64,000 nucleotides of DNA, from the NCBI GenBank assembly GCA_949152475.1, contig OX424569.1, forward strand, positions 27,511,950 to 27,575,949, read 5' to 3'. Positions 35,401 through 45,811 of the stretch are shown here, piece by piece. Position 1 is the first letter of the stretch; every line of letters begins with the position of its first letter. Position numbers and translations under genes: made by a program. The notes under the pieces were generated by a model. The model saw only the letters and a program-made list of their open reading frames with translations. It searched no databases and was not told the origin of the DNA. This DNA comes from Terebella lapidaria (Eukaryota > Annelida > Polychaeta > Terebellida > Terebellidae).

Positions 35401-35910
35401 ATTTTACTCGTATCTAATATTCTATATGCATATTTAATCATTTATTATGCGTGTTTAATATGTTATGGTTATTAAACATATTTATTTGTGTTGGATTTCT
35501 CAAATAGCCAAAGGCTAATCCAGTGAGATTTCCAACGATGTGTATTTTTTGATGTGTATTTAATATTTTAAAATAATATTTTCAATAATGAATGATTTAA
35601 TACGCATACAAAATATTAAATAATAATAAATGATTGAGAATGCAGATACAATATTCAATACGCATACAAATGATTAAATATGCGAATAAAATAATGAATA
35701 CTGAAATAAAATGAAAGATATTGAATACACGTAATAAATGATTGAATATGCATATAAAATATCGAATATGCGTGATAAATGATCTAATGAGCATATTAAA
35801 TAATGAATACGCGTATAAAATGAATAAATACGCGCATAAAATAATTAAATACAAATTATTCATATTTTTGAAATCAAAAAGCAATGTCCTATGCGAGCCA
35901 CGATATAAAA
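32493..35910. repeat. Large foldback structure built of 20-bp ACGCGT-containing units
   Basis: An AT-rich region of arrays whose unit is close to TATTTAATATTAAGTACGCG. Between 33779 and about 34190 the period is exactly 20 bp for some twenty units; 33480-33660 has the same period with GTACTTAATATTAAATACGC. Outer parts (32690-33060, 33100-33380, 34260-34880, 35370-35470, 35590-35850) carry looser forms with ACGCATATAAAATATTAAAT. Three inverted pairs share a centre: 33385-33447 with 34198-34258 (GTGGCTGATATATGCCATAG), 32639-32700 with 34845-34925 (AGGACATTGC), and 32493-32552 with 35324-35386 (TTTATGATGTCATGATG). A further AGGACATTGCT box stands at 35880. No reading frames are meaningful. Confidence 0.85.
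33661..33760. other. Unique spacer at the dyad of the foldback
   Basis: About 100 bp without the 20-bp unit (TTGGATGTGGTTATGTTGCT to ATATCTAACTGTCTGGTA) separates the two central arrays and lies near the common centre of the inverted pairs. It is the only non-repetitive sequence in the middle of the structure. No motif was recognised. Confidence 0.6.
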
Positions 35911-36221
35911 AAGTTAAATTCGTGAAAAATGGCGAGCTATATTATTTACCTGGAGAAAAATATGATCCACAAATATAAAATGATGAAACTCTCGCGATTT
36001 TTTCACCCAAAAAGATCAGCTTGAATTTTCCGACATCAAAATATTGGCAGATAGAAGTCACCGGGCCTATCTGCCAATATTTTCATTTCCAAAATAATTC
36101 AACCAGCCTTTCCTAAAGAAAAAAATAAGCAAACAAAATCGACGAAACTGGCGAGTTTCACAATCGCAAATTTAATTGCCAATGCAACTTAATTCACGAG
36201 GTAAATAATAATACTAGATTT
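35911..36221. other. Noncoding, repeat-like (GCGAG / CTCGC motifs)
   Basis: Short AT-rich DNA with scattered GCGAGTTT and its complement, continuing into the foldback at 36222. It contains a perfect inverted pair ATATTGGCAGATAG ... CTATCTGCCAATAT at about 36042-36080. No gene. Confidence 0.5.
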
Positions 36222-36705
36222 ATACAGAGAAACAACTGTACTGGTAGGCCTAATGATTCAGACTATTCATATAGAATCAGCAAACAATGAAAAAAGAGAT
36301 TCCAGATTTCTCACGAATTTGATTGTTTTAGCAATAAAACACGCGAGTTTAATTACTTACCTCGCAAATTGAATGCTGAGATGATAAACGTCGCAAGTTT
36401 TATTATTAAACTCGCGAAGTGAATTGTCGAAGCAATATTTGCTACGTCAAAATAAAACTTTTCCACAAACCCGTTTGCATTAAAAACCCGCTAGTTAAAT
36501 TATTTACCTATTCTATGATAATGAAAGTTGCGATTTTTTTTATTGATTCAGCATTTTATTAGCGAGTTCAAAAATTTAACTCCCGAGTTTTATTGATAAG
36601 AGAATTAAATTCGTGAAAAATCAGGAGTTTTTTTATTATTCGCTTTTTTATGTAAACAGTCCGAATCAACAGGCCTACCGGTACAGTTGTTTCTATGTAG
36701 GGGAG
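36222..36705. mobile_element. Foldback element, about 480 bp
   Basis: ACAGAGAAACAACTGTACTG / GTAGGCCTAATGATTCAGAC at the left pairs with GTCCGAATCAACAGGCCTAC / CGGTACAGTTGTTTCTATGT at the right. The interior consists of repeated TTTAATT and CGCGAGTTT motifs in both orientations (CTCGCAAATTGAATG, AACTCGCGAAGTGAATT). Non-coding. Confidence 0.7.
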
Positions 36706-37126
36706 AGACGTGTAATATGGACCAGTGTGTAATATGAACCTCCCCGGGTTGTAGCAGCAGGATGACATCCATCTTCATGGTGATTGACGTAATTATGACG
36801 CTCATCATTTGTAACTTCCGGTCATCGCTAAGAGTAACATCACAGAAAGCAGGGTATATGGAATGAAATTTAAATGAAAATCGCCAAAATTGATGTTATT
36901 TTTCAATTGTGAATATTATTGCGTGGTCATCCCATTTTTTATATCGAGGGGCTAAGTTGTGATTCCATGTTACAGAACAATAAACGTAGCATTTCGACAG
37001 TTAGTTGTGATTATGCATTGAATTTGTTGAAAACCAAATTACACTGGCCGTGGTCCATTTTAACTATAGTGTGGTCCTTATTACACACAGAGCGTGTAAT
37101 ATAGACCACTTGAATGCCTATTTTAA
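36706..37126. other. Noncoding; no gene seen
   Basis: AT-rich DNA with three copies of GTGTAATAT(G/A)GACC or close variants (36709, 36725, 37095). No exon recognised. Confidence 0.45.
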
Positions 37127-37252
37127 CCAAATACTGCATTGTACTGGGATTTATTTCGCACGGGTCCTCTCACTTGTCCGCGGAAGGACCAAGTGAGAAA
37201 TAACACGGGCGTAGAACTGTTTCGCTATGAATGCTCTACGCGATGTTCAATG
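37127..37252. mobile_element. MITE-like element (CCAAATACT family), copy 2
   Basis: CCAAATACTGCATTGTACTG opens it as at 25679. Its right part (GGGCGTAGAACTGTTTCGCT, CTACGCGATGTTCAATGA) is the reverse complement of 50590-50640. A 50-bp palindrome, CTCACTTGTCCGCGG with CCGCGGAAGGACCAAGTGAG, is present here and absent from copy 3, so one element appears nested in another. Confidence 0.65.
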
Positions 37253-37444
37253 ATTCACCCTACGCCGAGTTGATTCCCTTTACCGATTATCAAAACACGT
37301 GCTCAAGTGAACATTTTCAGTGCCAGTTGGACACACACAGGAGTGAAGCAAATGTAGGTCGTATAATCGTATTCCTGAAGCACTGGCGGGTGAAGGGACA
37401 TATTAGATGGAAACACACCAATTTTTCTCATCGCCGTCATTAAA

Positions 37445-38436
37445 TATGAGATTTTATCAGTTTATGTGGTAAATACTTTCGGATTTCTAAAATATTTTCA
37501 TAGGTTGTTGGGCAGTTGTATACTAATTCCATCAGGTGTACAGTAGAAACAACTACATTTAACACACTGTCTGCCCCTGATGACGCCAGTGTGTCTTTGG
37601 ATAAACTATTTGGTCGGGCTTTGTTTCTATTGCAAAATGTTGTATTTTACTTTGTTATTGGCATAATCAAAATCTACTATATTTGTGGTAATAGACTGAT
37701 ACTTACATTCATACCACTGAGTCGGTGTCACTGCTGGCGGACGTTAAATCTGTCCCCGAGGATACCATCAACTCAGTAGCCTTCTGGCTATTGATTAGGT
37801 ACTTATGTACTTGTCATATATCTGTTCCATGGGGTTTGTTTCGGATTTCTAAAATATTTTCATAGGTTGTTGGGCAGTTGTATACTAATTTCATCAGGTG
37901 TACAGTAGAAACAACTACATTTAACACACTGTCTGCCCCTGATGACGCCAGTGTGTCTTTGGATAAACTATTTGGTCGGGCTTTGTTTCTATTGCAAAAT
38001 GTTGTATTTTACTTTGTTATTGGCATAATCAAAATCTACTATATTTGTGGTAATAGACTGATACTTACATTCATACCACTGAGTCGGTGTCACTGCTGGC
38101 GGACGTTAAATCTGTCCCCGAGGATACCATCAACTCAGTAGCCTTCTGGCTATTGATTAGGTACTTATGTACTTGTCATATATCTGTTCCATGGGGTTTG
38201 TTTCGGATTTCTAAAATATTTTCATAGGTTGTTGGGCAGTTGTATACTAATTCCATCAGGTGTACAGTAGAAACAACTACATTTAACACACTGTCTGCCC
38301 CTGATGACGCCAGTGTGTCTTCGGATAAACTATTTGGTCGGGCTTTGTTTCTATTGCAAAATGTTGTATTTTACTTTGTTATTGGCATAATCAAAATCTA
38401 CTATATTTGTGGTAATAGACTGATACTTACACTCAC
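37445..38436. repeat. Satellite array 2, 362-bp unit, about 2.7 copies
   Basis: The cores begin GTTGTTGGGCAGTTGTATAC at 37504, 37866 and 38228, exactly 362 bp apart. These units differ from array 1 consistently (for example TTTTACTTTGTTATTGGCAT and GGTAATAGACTGATACTTAC against the array 1 forms) but hardly at all from one another, which is concerted evolution within each array. The array ends at CTGATACTTAC. Confidence 0.9.
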
Positions 38437-39185
38437 CACAATTTACAACGCAATCCAACCAATCATTGCAGATTAAAAGTATTTGTTGTTTACAATAATA
38501 TCACGACAGAAATCAAGTACAATGACCAGTGTTACTAGATGAGAAGTCGCAATGTTGCTGAACATCCCTTCTCTGGACTCAGCAGGGGCTTCTTCACCTC
38601 CAATTACAGGGACCACTGGCAAGAATTCCATCTGATAAATGATAAATAGTATGATTCATTTGAATCCCAATAACAACACAAAACCTGGAATCGAAAGTAC
38701 CTGATTCGTAATAAAATTGAAAGTGCTTCTAAGATGAATTTGCTTAAAACATATAATGTTGGCGCCGTGTGTAAGGGGTAGCGGCACCATGCGACAAGGG
38801 AAGCTTTGTGTGTGGCAATGTTCCGTAAAGGGTATCAGGTGCAACGAAAATTTTACCATAATTCTGACATATAAATCGCAGTATATACATCACATGATTC
38901 ATGAAATACATATATGATGTCGGTATTTTGATCTTCGACTATAACACATTGCAGAAGTGACAAATTTTCCAACATTGCTGAATAAATATATTGTCATCAC
39001 TGTTCGGAAATAAACAGCCCTTATTTTTTGCACGTTTATCGTGGTTTGTTGGCTAACACTGGTAAGCCAATCGACCGCTGTGTGACCGCTTTTCACTGAA
39101 ACTCACTTTTGCTGATGTTTTGATTCGCAAATACGTGTGTTTCTAGTTTGTTAGTCGGTAAAGGGAATCAACACCGCGCAGGGTG
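38437..39185. other. Noncoding; no gene seen
   Basis: I see no exon, RNA gene or repeat ends here. Confidence 0.45.
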
Positions 39186-39970
39186 TATTAGTCCAGGGCT
39201 TTTATGGCCCAAATGGGGTCAGATAGGAAAAAATTGCAACACTACATATCATTCGTGATTTGATTACAGAAATATATGCTGAACAACATATCAAAAGTCT
39301 AAAGTTCTCAAAATATGGGAAGTTAGACAAAATGACAATTCTTTGGACCCCCCCATTTGAGTATTTTCCCGCACCATTTCGCCATGTCAGAAGTTAGTCT
39401 ACTGTCAGGGTCTGGGGTAGAAATTTGGGTGTCAAAGCTGAATTTTTGCACAGTGACTCTGGAGACCACATCAATAACCCACAAAAAAGTCCCCATCAAT
39501 CCCATGGGAAGTTTCCTAAAAAAATCCAAGATGGCCGCCATTTATATGCGAAATAGCTTAAAATTGAACTAGCGAGTTATCTACTGCACCTTCGTTGGTG
39601 ATTTAAGTGTCTACTCCGATATTTTCTGACCCAAGGAATCAGATGGTGGTATTGCTGAGTTTCTGTGACTGTTGATTGTTTCAAAATCCGAATTGGCTGC
39701 CTTGAAAAACCTGGAAAATTCGAAAAAAACGTTTCTAGCTATATTTCAGCTTCTATGTCAGATGAAGGCAAAATGTTGGTGTCTACTCCTATGTTATCTG
39801 ACCCAAGAAATACAGTGGTGATACCGCCGTGTCTCTGTAACTGTTGGTTGCATCAGAAATACACATGGCTGCCATAAAAATCTGTGACAATTTTCGACTA
39901 TATATCAGCTTCTTTTATAGATAGGAGCAAGAATTTGGTGCCTATATTGATGTTTATACACAGGGGAAGG
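39186..39970. repeat. Repeat region with tandem units of about 172 bp
   Basis: GTGTCTACTCC...ATGTTATCTGACCCAAG at 39779 repeats GTGTCTACTCC...ATATTTTCTGACCCAAG at 39607, and both are followed by GGTGGT/GTGGTGAT, TCTGT(G/A)ACTGTTG and GGCTGCC. A third, more diverged unit begins near 39940 (TTGGTGCCTATATTGATG). The preceding part contains AAGATGGCCGCCATTTATAT. No coding frame spans the units. Confidence 0.65.
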
Positions 39971-42448
39971 GATACCAGCACCAGTGGACCCATATTCAAC
40001 TAACCAAAACATACATGGACTCACAATTTATTGATAAGACATAATGACAATCACAGTACAGACTTGCGGTATTGATTTTGCAGGAAAGTAGAGGGACTGC
40101 ATGTTAGCAGAGCCATATGCTGGAGACAGGCAGCTCAGCTTTGTAGTGACTTAGAGCAGCCCTACCTCTCGCACAATCATCTGTTTGATAGTAGCTTGGA
40201 ATAAGTCCACCATTTTGATGAATAATGACTCCTTACGATGCAATGATTCTCGGTTCACAAAGAGGCTTCGTTCAACCACAACTGTGTGAATGGTGCTTGC
40301 TCAGCACAGCAAAGAGCTTTGATAATCCCTTGTCATATTCACAAACAGGAAGACTAGCTTATCCAGTTGTTGTGGCCAGAGCGTTTGATGCTAATTTCAT
40401 GCGCGGCAAAGCATGTCAAAAATCTTGATGGAGCATGCTTACATATACTTCTAAAGCAGAATATTGCATGACAGGAACTCTGCCACAACGGATCTGAGCT
40501 CATCCACATCCACAACTCCCACCCATAATGAAACCATAGGGCCTAAACAAGTGGTTCTGCTGAGATCCCTTCAACAACCCGCATGTTCCTGTAAGTTCAG
40601 TTTTGGCATGGCATATATTTTGAGCCCAATGGTTTCAGAAGGGAACCACGAGCTTGAAAGTTCCTAAATGCTGGCTCGGATGGTGCTGCTGTTCCAAAGG
40701 AACTGCTAAAATTGGTCTACATGTACTATGAATGACAACATGACGTGATATTTTCAAAACAACACGTTTTGTTGTGAAAGGTAACACGGCAAGTCGAGAA
40801 GTAGTAGCAGGTTATGTGGATGATGAATGTACTTGGGTATTGGTTCCATGTTTCCTGAGCACAGGACGCCAGCACGAGGCAGTCGCAACTTTGTCCAGAG
40901 GATATCGAGGGCCTTGAAATGGAGCGACTTGTCGCAACTGTGCAATACAAAAACGTTCCAAAAGAGGTATGGTGGAAGCATTCCCTGAACATGAAGCCCA
41001 CATTGTTAAGGAGCCCAACTGCCGACTGCAGTACTTCCTCCAAGACTTCACGTGAGACAAGCTGGTCGAGCATATATATTGTAGCAGCTGCCAGCCAATC
41101 CAGGGTAGTGTCTATCAAGGCCACAGACTGTAGGGGTCGTTGGACCTCCATGGCTGAGACATGGGGACAGACACCGAGTTAGGGGTGGATAAGTGGCGCA
41201 GCGCCTCTTTGGGAGGACCAAAACGGCTTGGCAAGAAATTCCTTCTGGGAGAATCAAAGAACTTGGAGAGCTTCGACCGCTTGGTATTTTCTTCCATGTT
41301 CCTAAAAGCTCCCTGCCAACGGCGTTTGAAAGCTTGGAAACACTCCAGCTCAGAGGCAACTGCTGATGAGCTTCAGCTGGAGGTATGGGAAGGCCGCAGG
41401 CCACCTGGTCCACCGAAGTGGACAACTTAATTGGGGGTTCACGTGGGTACTGTGACCCCATACGCGAATGCACGAGAAAGAGCTTCTCCTTGGAGAGTAA
41501 GTCCTGCCATCCACTTCCTGGGAACGAGCGATGTTGGAACTCCGGTCGAGCTCATCCACCCCCATGGAGTCTTCTGGTGAACGCATAACAGTGGGTGCAA
41601 TACCATCGAAAAAAGCGGATAAGGTGGAGCCAGTGAGAGTTTTATTGGTAGCTGAGGCTGCCTGGTGTAACCAAGCACAGGAAAGGCAATTGGGACGTAA
41701 AAATACTCTGTACCAGAGTAACCACGAGAAATTGTTCCCTTGGGTACGAGCCCGGGCTGGAGAGCCTGGCAGCATCGAAGCAGGGTTGACATCCAGCGTC
41801 ACATGGCTTCCAGTGTTAAACCTGCGGAAAGCAGGAAGATACCGGGCGGAGACAGCTCTTGTGCAGCCTGGCAGGCAACAAGCGATGGGTCATCTGAGTT
41901 TTCAGCTACTGACTCATAAAATTGAACATCGTCTTGGGCTGAAACGTTAAACGAGCGCCGAGGCTCAGATCCAACACCCTGAGACCTTTGGGGCAGCTCA
42001 TGGGGGGTATTGTTGTACCAGACAGAAATCCCACGGAAAGGGCCTTAGCCGGGAGTCTCACTAAGCATTCCCAAAGTCGAGGAGAGCCCGGAGGAGAGTT
42101 CTAAATCCCTCGTTGCAATGGCGGCAGCGAAGACAAGCCTCGAGGCTGAGACATCATCTGGAAAACAGGATGTTCGACCCAAAGGTCCAAGAATGCAGTA
42201 TAAGATATGGAGAATCACTGCTGAAAGCATCGGCATTGATTGTCCTAATTGAAACCAGGTTCCTCCCAGGACCCTCCCTTGGGTCCGGAGACAGATAGGG
42301 CCAGCCGACCGGCATAAAACCCATTCAGACTCGGTGTTTGAGTTCCTATCGAAGGCCGGGCCCCAAGAGGGATGAATCTGGTGATTCCAACAATCCCAGT
42401 TGGTAAAAAGCAACGAGAAAGACACGGATTATAAGAGTAGGTTATAAG
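39971..42448. other. Unrecognised, moderately GC-rich stretch; possible decayed gene or element
   Basis: Base composition rises from about 40.2 kb to the edge of the LTR element, and several overlapping short frames appear on both strands (for example 41161-41430 and 41531-41950 on +, 41048-41473 on -), none with a domain I recognise and none clearly linked by splice signals. Codon-like third-position bias is not visible by eye. It could be an old retroelement, a decayed host gene, or simply GC-rich DNA carried with the neighbouring element. I do not call a gene here. Confidence 0.35.
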
Positions 42449-43185
42449 TGTAAAGTTTTTTGACTATCGTCCGCTCTTCGGGATCCTCGAGGATAGTCCT
42501 CTCACCAGCGAGTCCTTGCGGACGTGCATCCGCTATTCCGGATCCTTGCGGCGGCGCCGCTCACCGGAGGTCACTGCGGACACGGTAACCACTCTAGCAT
42601 TAACGGTAACCAGGTAACAGCCCACCCGACACTCCCAGGCCTACGGACACCGTTCAGAAACTGGTTCATCACCACGGTGTTAACTGGAGGGGCCTGGCGA
42701 GCCGCGGTCTGCCTCGGGGACGGAACCCCGTACAGTCCGACATGCTGGCCAGAGCCTATGTCACACGTCCCGGGAAGGGAGAGAACTGGCGATCCACAGG
42801 GCTTGCGCCCCAAAGTCAGCAACTTGTCTCTCCCAGCCCGGGCCTCCCCATGGAAATCGTCCCCAGGGCTCTAGGAGCCCACTACTCGCAACTAGGGAAC
42901 ACAAAGCTCATGGCGAGCCTCGTGTGCGTCCCAGTTACTCTCTTTCGGACAATCTCCTCGATCGAGTCGCTTCCAGTGTATATATAATACACCACAAGCT
43001 GTAGGACGCACGCGAGGTATAATCAAACCATTGTTATAGTTTACTGGAGCGTAAATTACAATGCGTTGCCGTGGCAACGCACGCTCGAACGGAGCGTGTC
43101 AAAACAAGGCCAAGAACAAAAAGGCCACATAAATGGCATGTATGTTTACAATCACCTGCCGCGTGCTCAGGGCAAAATCGCCACA
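42449..43185 (-). repeat. 3' LTR of the Gypsy element
   Basis: 737 bp, TG...CA ended, matching 49213-49948 along its whole length. Read on the - strand this is the downstream LTR; it is preceded (at 43186-43200 on +) by the polypurine tract. Confidence 0.9.
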
Positions 43186-43200
43186 TTACCCCCTTCTTAC
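43186..43200 (-). other. Polypurine tract of the Gypsy element
   Basis: On the - strand GTAAGAAGGGGGTAA directly precedes the 3' LTR, the position and composition expected of the plus-strand primer site. Confidence 0.75.
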
Positions 43201-45811
43201 AATGTTGGTCCCCAACATGTTCCGCCCGCACCCAAAACAGCCAAAACCCGACGAAGGCTTCGCATGGCGGGGGCCGGAAGAAGGCAAGATGGTAACGCCC
43301 GGAAGTCATGGCGCAAGACACTAGGACTTTAAGAGTCCCTTTTGGAAGAATGGGGAACTACCCCCGGACTTACGGAGTAAACTATAACGCGCTCTGTAAT
43401 TTTGACTAAACCCTCATAAACAAGCTAAAATTTTGACCGAGGTGGTCCAAAACCGTGTGATGACCTTGGAAGGTCATCCGTTATAAAAGGACGGTGTTTC
43501 GAGTCTTTGGAATATCTTTAAGGTTAAACTTTAAATTTAGAAATTTTGTAAAACGACACACCGAGTGATCAAAAGTGATAGTACCTCTGAAAAGTGTTGC
43601 CGACCGCCCTGCCGGCCGGCTCCTCAGATCCGCAGAACGGGTCTGAGGCAGGGCGGAGCCGCGGGAGCGACTCCGGCACGCCCGCATGACATATGTACAT
43701 CTAGCAGACACACATACACCTGCGGACAGCTGTCACAGACAGCTATCAAAGCCAACGCGGCAAGCCGCATCGACTGCCAGTATCTGTATACTACAATCCG
43801 CACAGGCCTGTGTAAAGACACGCAGATGGACGGACGTCTGCACTTACATGCAGCCGCCCACCCGCCCGCACATCTCCAGCACGGTGTGCATGGGGAATTT
43901 ACAACTGGCAAAATCACTCGCATCTCGAACACCGGCCACGCGGATCCCGCGGGATCCAGCGCCGCAGCAGCGGACGAAATGCGAGTGGCACAAAACACAT
44001 GTGCTACACATCTGGAGATTAATAAATAATCCGGGTACGACATTTTTACATATATATATACATGTAACAAATGATGACAGCTATACTACACGTGCAGCAA
44101 TGCACGCAGTGTCGCTGCAAAACTCTGTCCCCGGTCATACTGACACATGCCCGGACCAAAATACATGCACTATATCTCATGCGGAGGCAGTCATTTCCCT
44201 CCGGTGACTCCAAATCGAACCATGTATACGGGAAGAAAATAAATTTCTATCCCCGGGGACCTTGCAAATATCATACAGTAATTAAGATTAGTCATTCGCT
44301 TTTGCGTCCGCACCGGCGGTAAATGACGTAAAATTAATCACCCCAGCAAGGTAGAAATTGGGCATAAAATTGACAGTAACCACTAACTTGTGGCTTGTAC
44401 GAATATGTCAGACGAAAACAACAATAAATTGTCATTCTCCAGTCTTTTCAAATATCACAGCAATCCGTCACTGTCAAAATTAGCGCAATCCCTTACACCC
44501 CTCTAGCGAAAGCAGAAATCTCCCGATTTCTTACTCTCTTTTGCACCGGAAAGGAAATTTCACATACTTGTCTCACTTTGTATCAGTAAATGAGCAAGAA
44601 CAGAATTCTCCAGAGACATGCCGCACACTTGTGGCTTATAATCCTCCCATAAATAATAAATGAGATGGAAAATAAACAAAATCACTCCCCATAGCCACTG
44701 GCACGCTTGCAAGGCGATCGGACATACCCATGACGTCCGGACCGACAATCGGGCGCCCTATGGGCGTTTGCAAAGCGCCCACTAGCAACCCCGACGTACA
44801 GCCCGGCCGCGGAGTGGTGCCCGGTCCAGCCCAGAGCCTCCTCAAACGACTACCGGAGCACGGAGCCAATAGATTAGATGCGGAGCCGGCATGGGCCATA
44901 ACCTCAATGGTTAGGGGGCGAACCCTTCATACCGGCGCCCAATCTAGAGGCGCCCAAAGATGATGAAAGCAATAGCCGGCGGACGTCCGGAGCTGCCCGA
45001 GTCCAGGCCGGACGCCTACCATAGAACGGCGTATTGCCCTTATCCAATGTAGATGAAATTGGAATTAAAAGCCACCACAAGTGTTGCGCATGTAATATAC
45101 GACCCCCTTCTTAGAAGGAGGCCGGGGTTCCGGTCATTTCGGCCGGACCGCGTATTGTAAGGCACGATCCGGACGAGAATGAGCGTCACCCGCTACCGCG
45201 GCTGGTCCGCACACGCGGACTTAACAACCGCTCCATTATCATAATGGATAGTCGGTTTCCTGCCGTAAGAAACCTTACTTACTATAACCTTAATTATAGT
45301 AATGGCTCACAGGGGATAACTACACCGAAGTGCGTCATCTTAAAGCGTCGCGGACGCCGGACGAGTCACGCGGACGAACCGCGGACGTCAGTCCTCACGT
45401 GCGGACACTATCCCCGCGTCCAGAGCCAGTTCCCCAAATCCGTGGGAAGGCGCTTCTCCCGTAGCGGACCTAAATCCCAACCTCAGTCTGGCCACTTAAG
45501 AGGCTGTTCCGGGACCAGGGGCGTCCGGCAAATCCACAAAAGTCGTCCGGCCAGCGTAGCCGCTGTGTTTACTACGCCGGACTACAGGCGAACTGATGCG
45601 GATGAGGCTGCCGCACGTCCCTAGCGCTGAAAACTACGGGAGGGCGGATGCGGAGCGGCGGCGTTACCACGTGAAAGTCTCCGCGGACCTCAACTCCGAA
45701 GATAGCCACAAAGTAGCCACCCGCGGAGGTAAGTCGTGCGGACTCTCACGGAACGACCTAAAACCCGTCCTTGGTGTGATAGACGGGTACCGCAGATGCA
45801 TGGGCGGAAGG
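43201..45811 (-). other. Internal region of the Gypsy element without recognised domain
   Basis: 2.6 kb between the protease frame and the polypurine tract. It is GC- and CGG-rich at 43.6-45.8 kb. I found none of the hallmark motifs of reverse transcriptase, RNase H or integrase on either strand. It may be a long 3' noncoding region, as in some non-autonomous LTR groups. Confidence 0.5.

Noticed and set aside
32690-35860. CRISPR-like or centromeric array
   Set aside because: The 20-bp units have no unique spacers, form inverted arms and lie in a eukaryotic context. The array is also far too short to be called centromeric.
40225-41950. Candidate genes among overlapping frames at 40.2-42.0 kb
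   Set aside because: No recognisable domain, frames overlap on both strands, and no coherent splice phases; kept only as an unassigned region.
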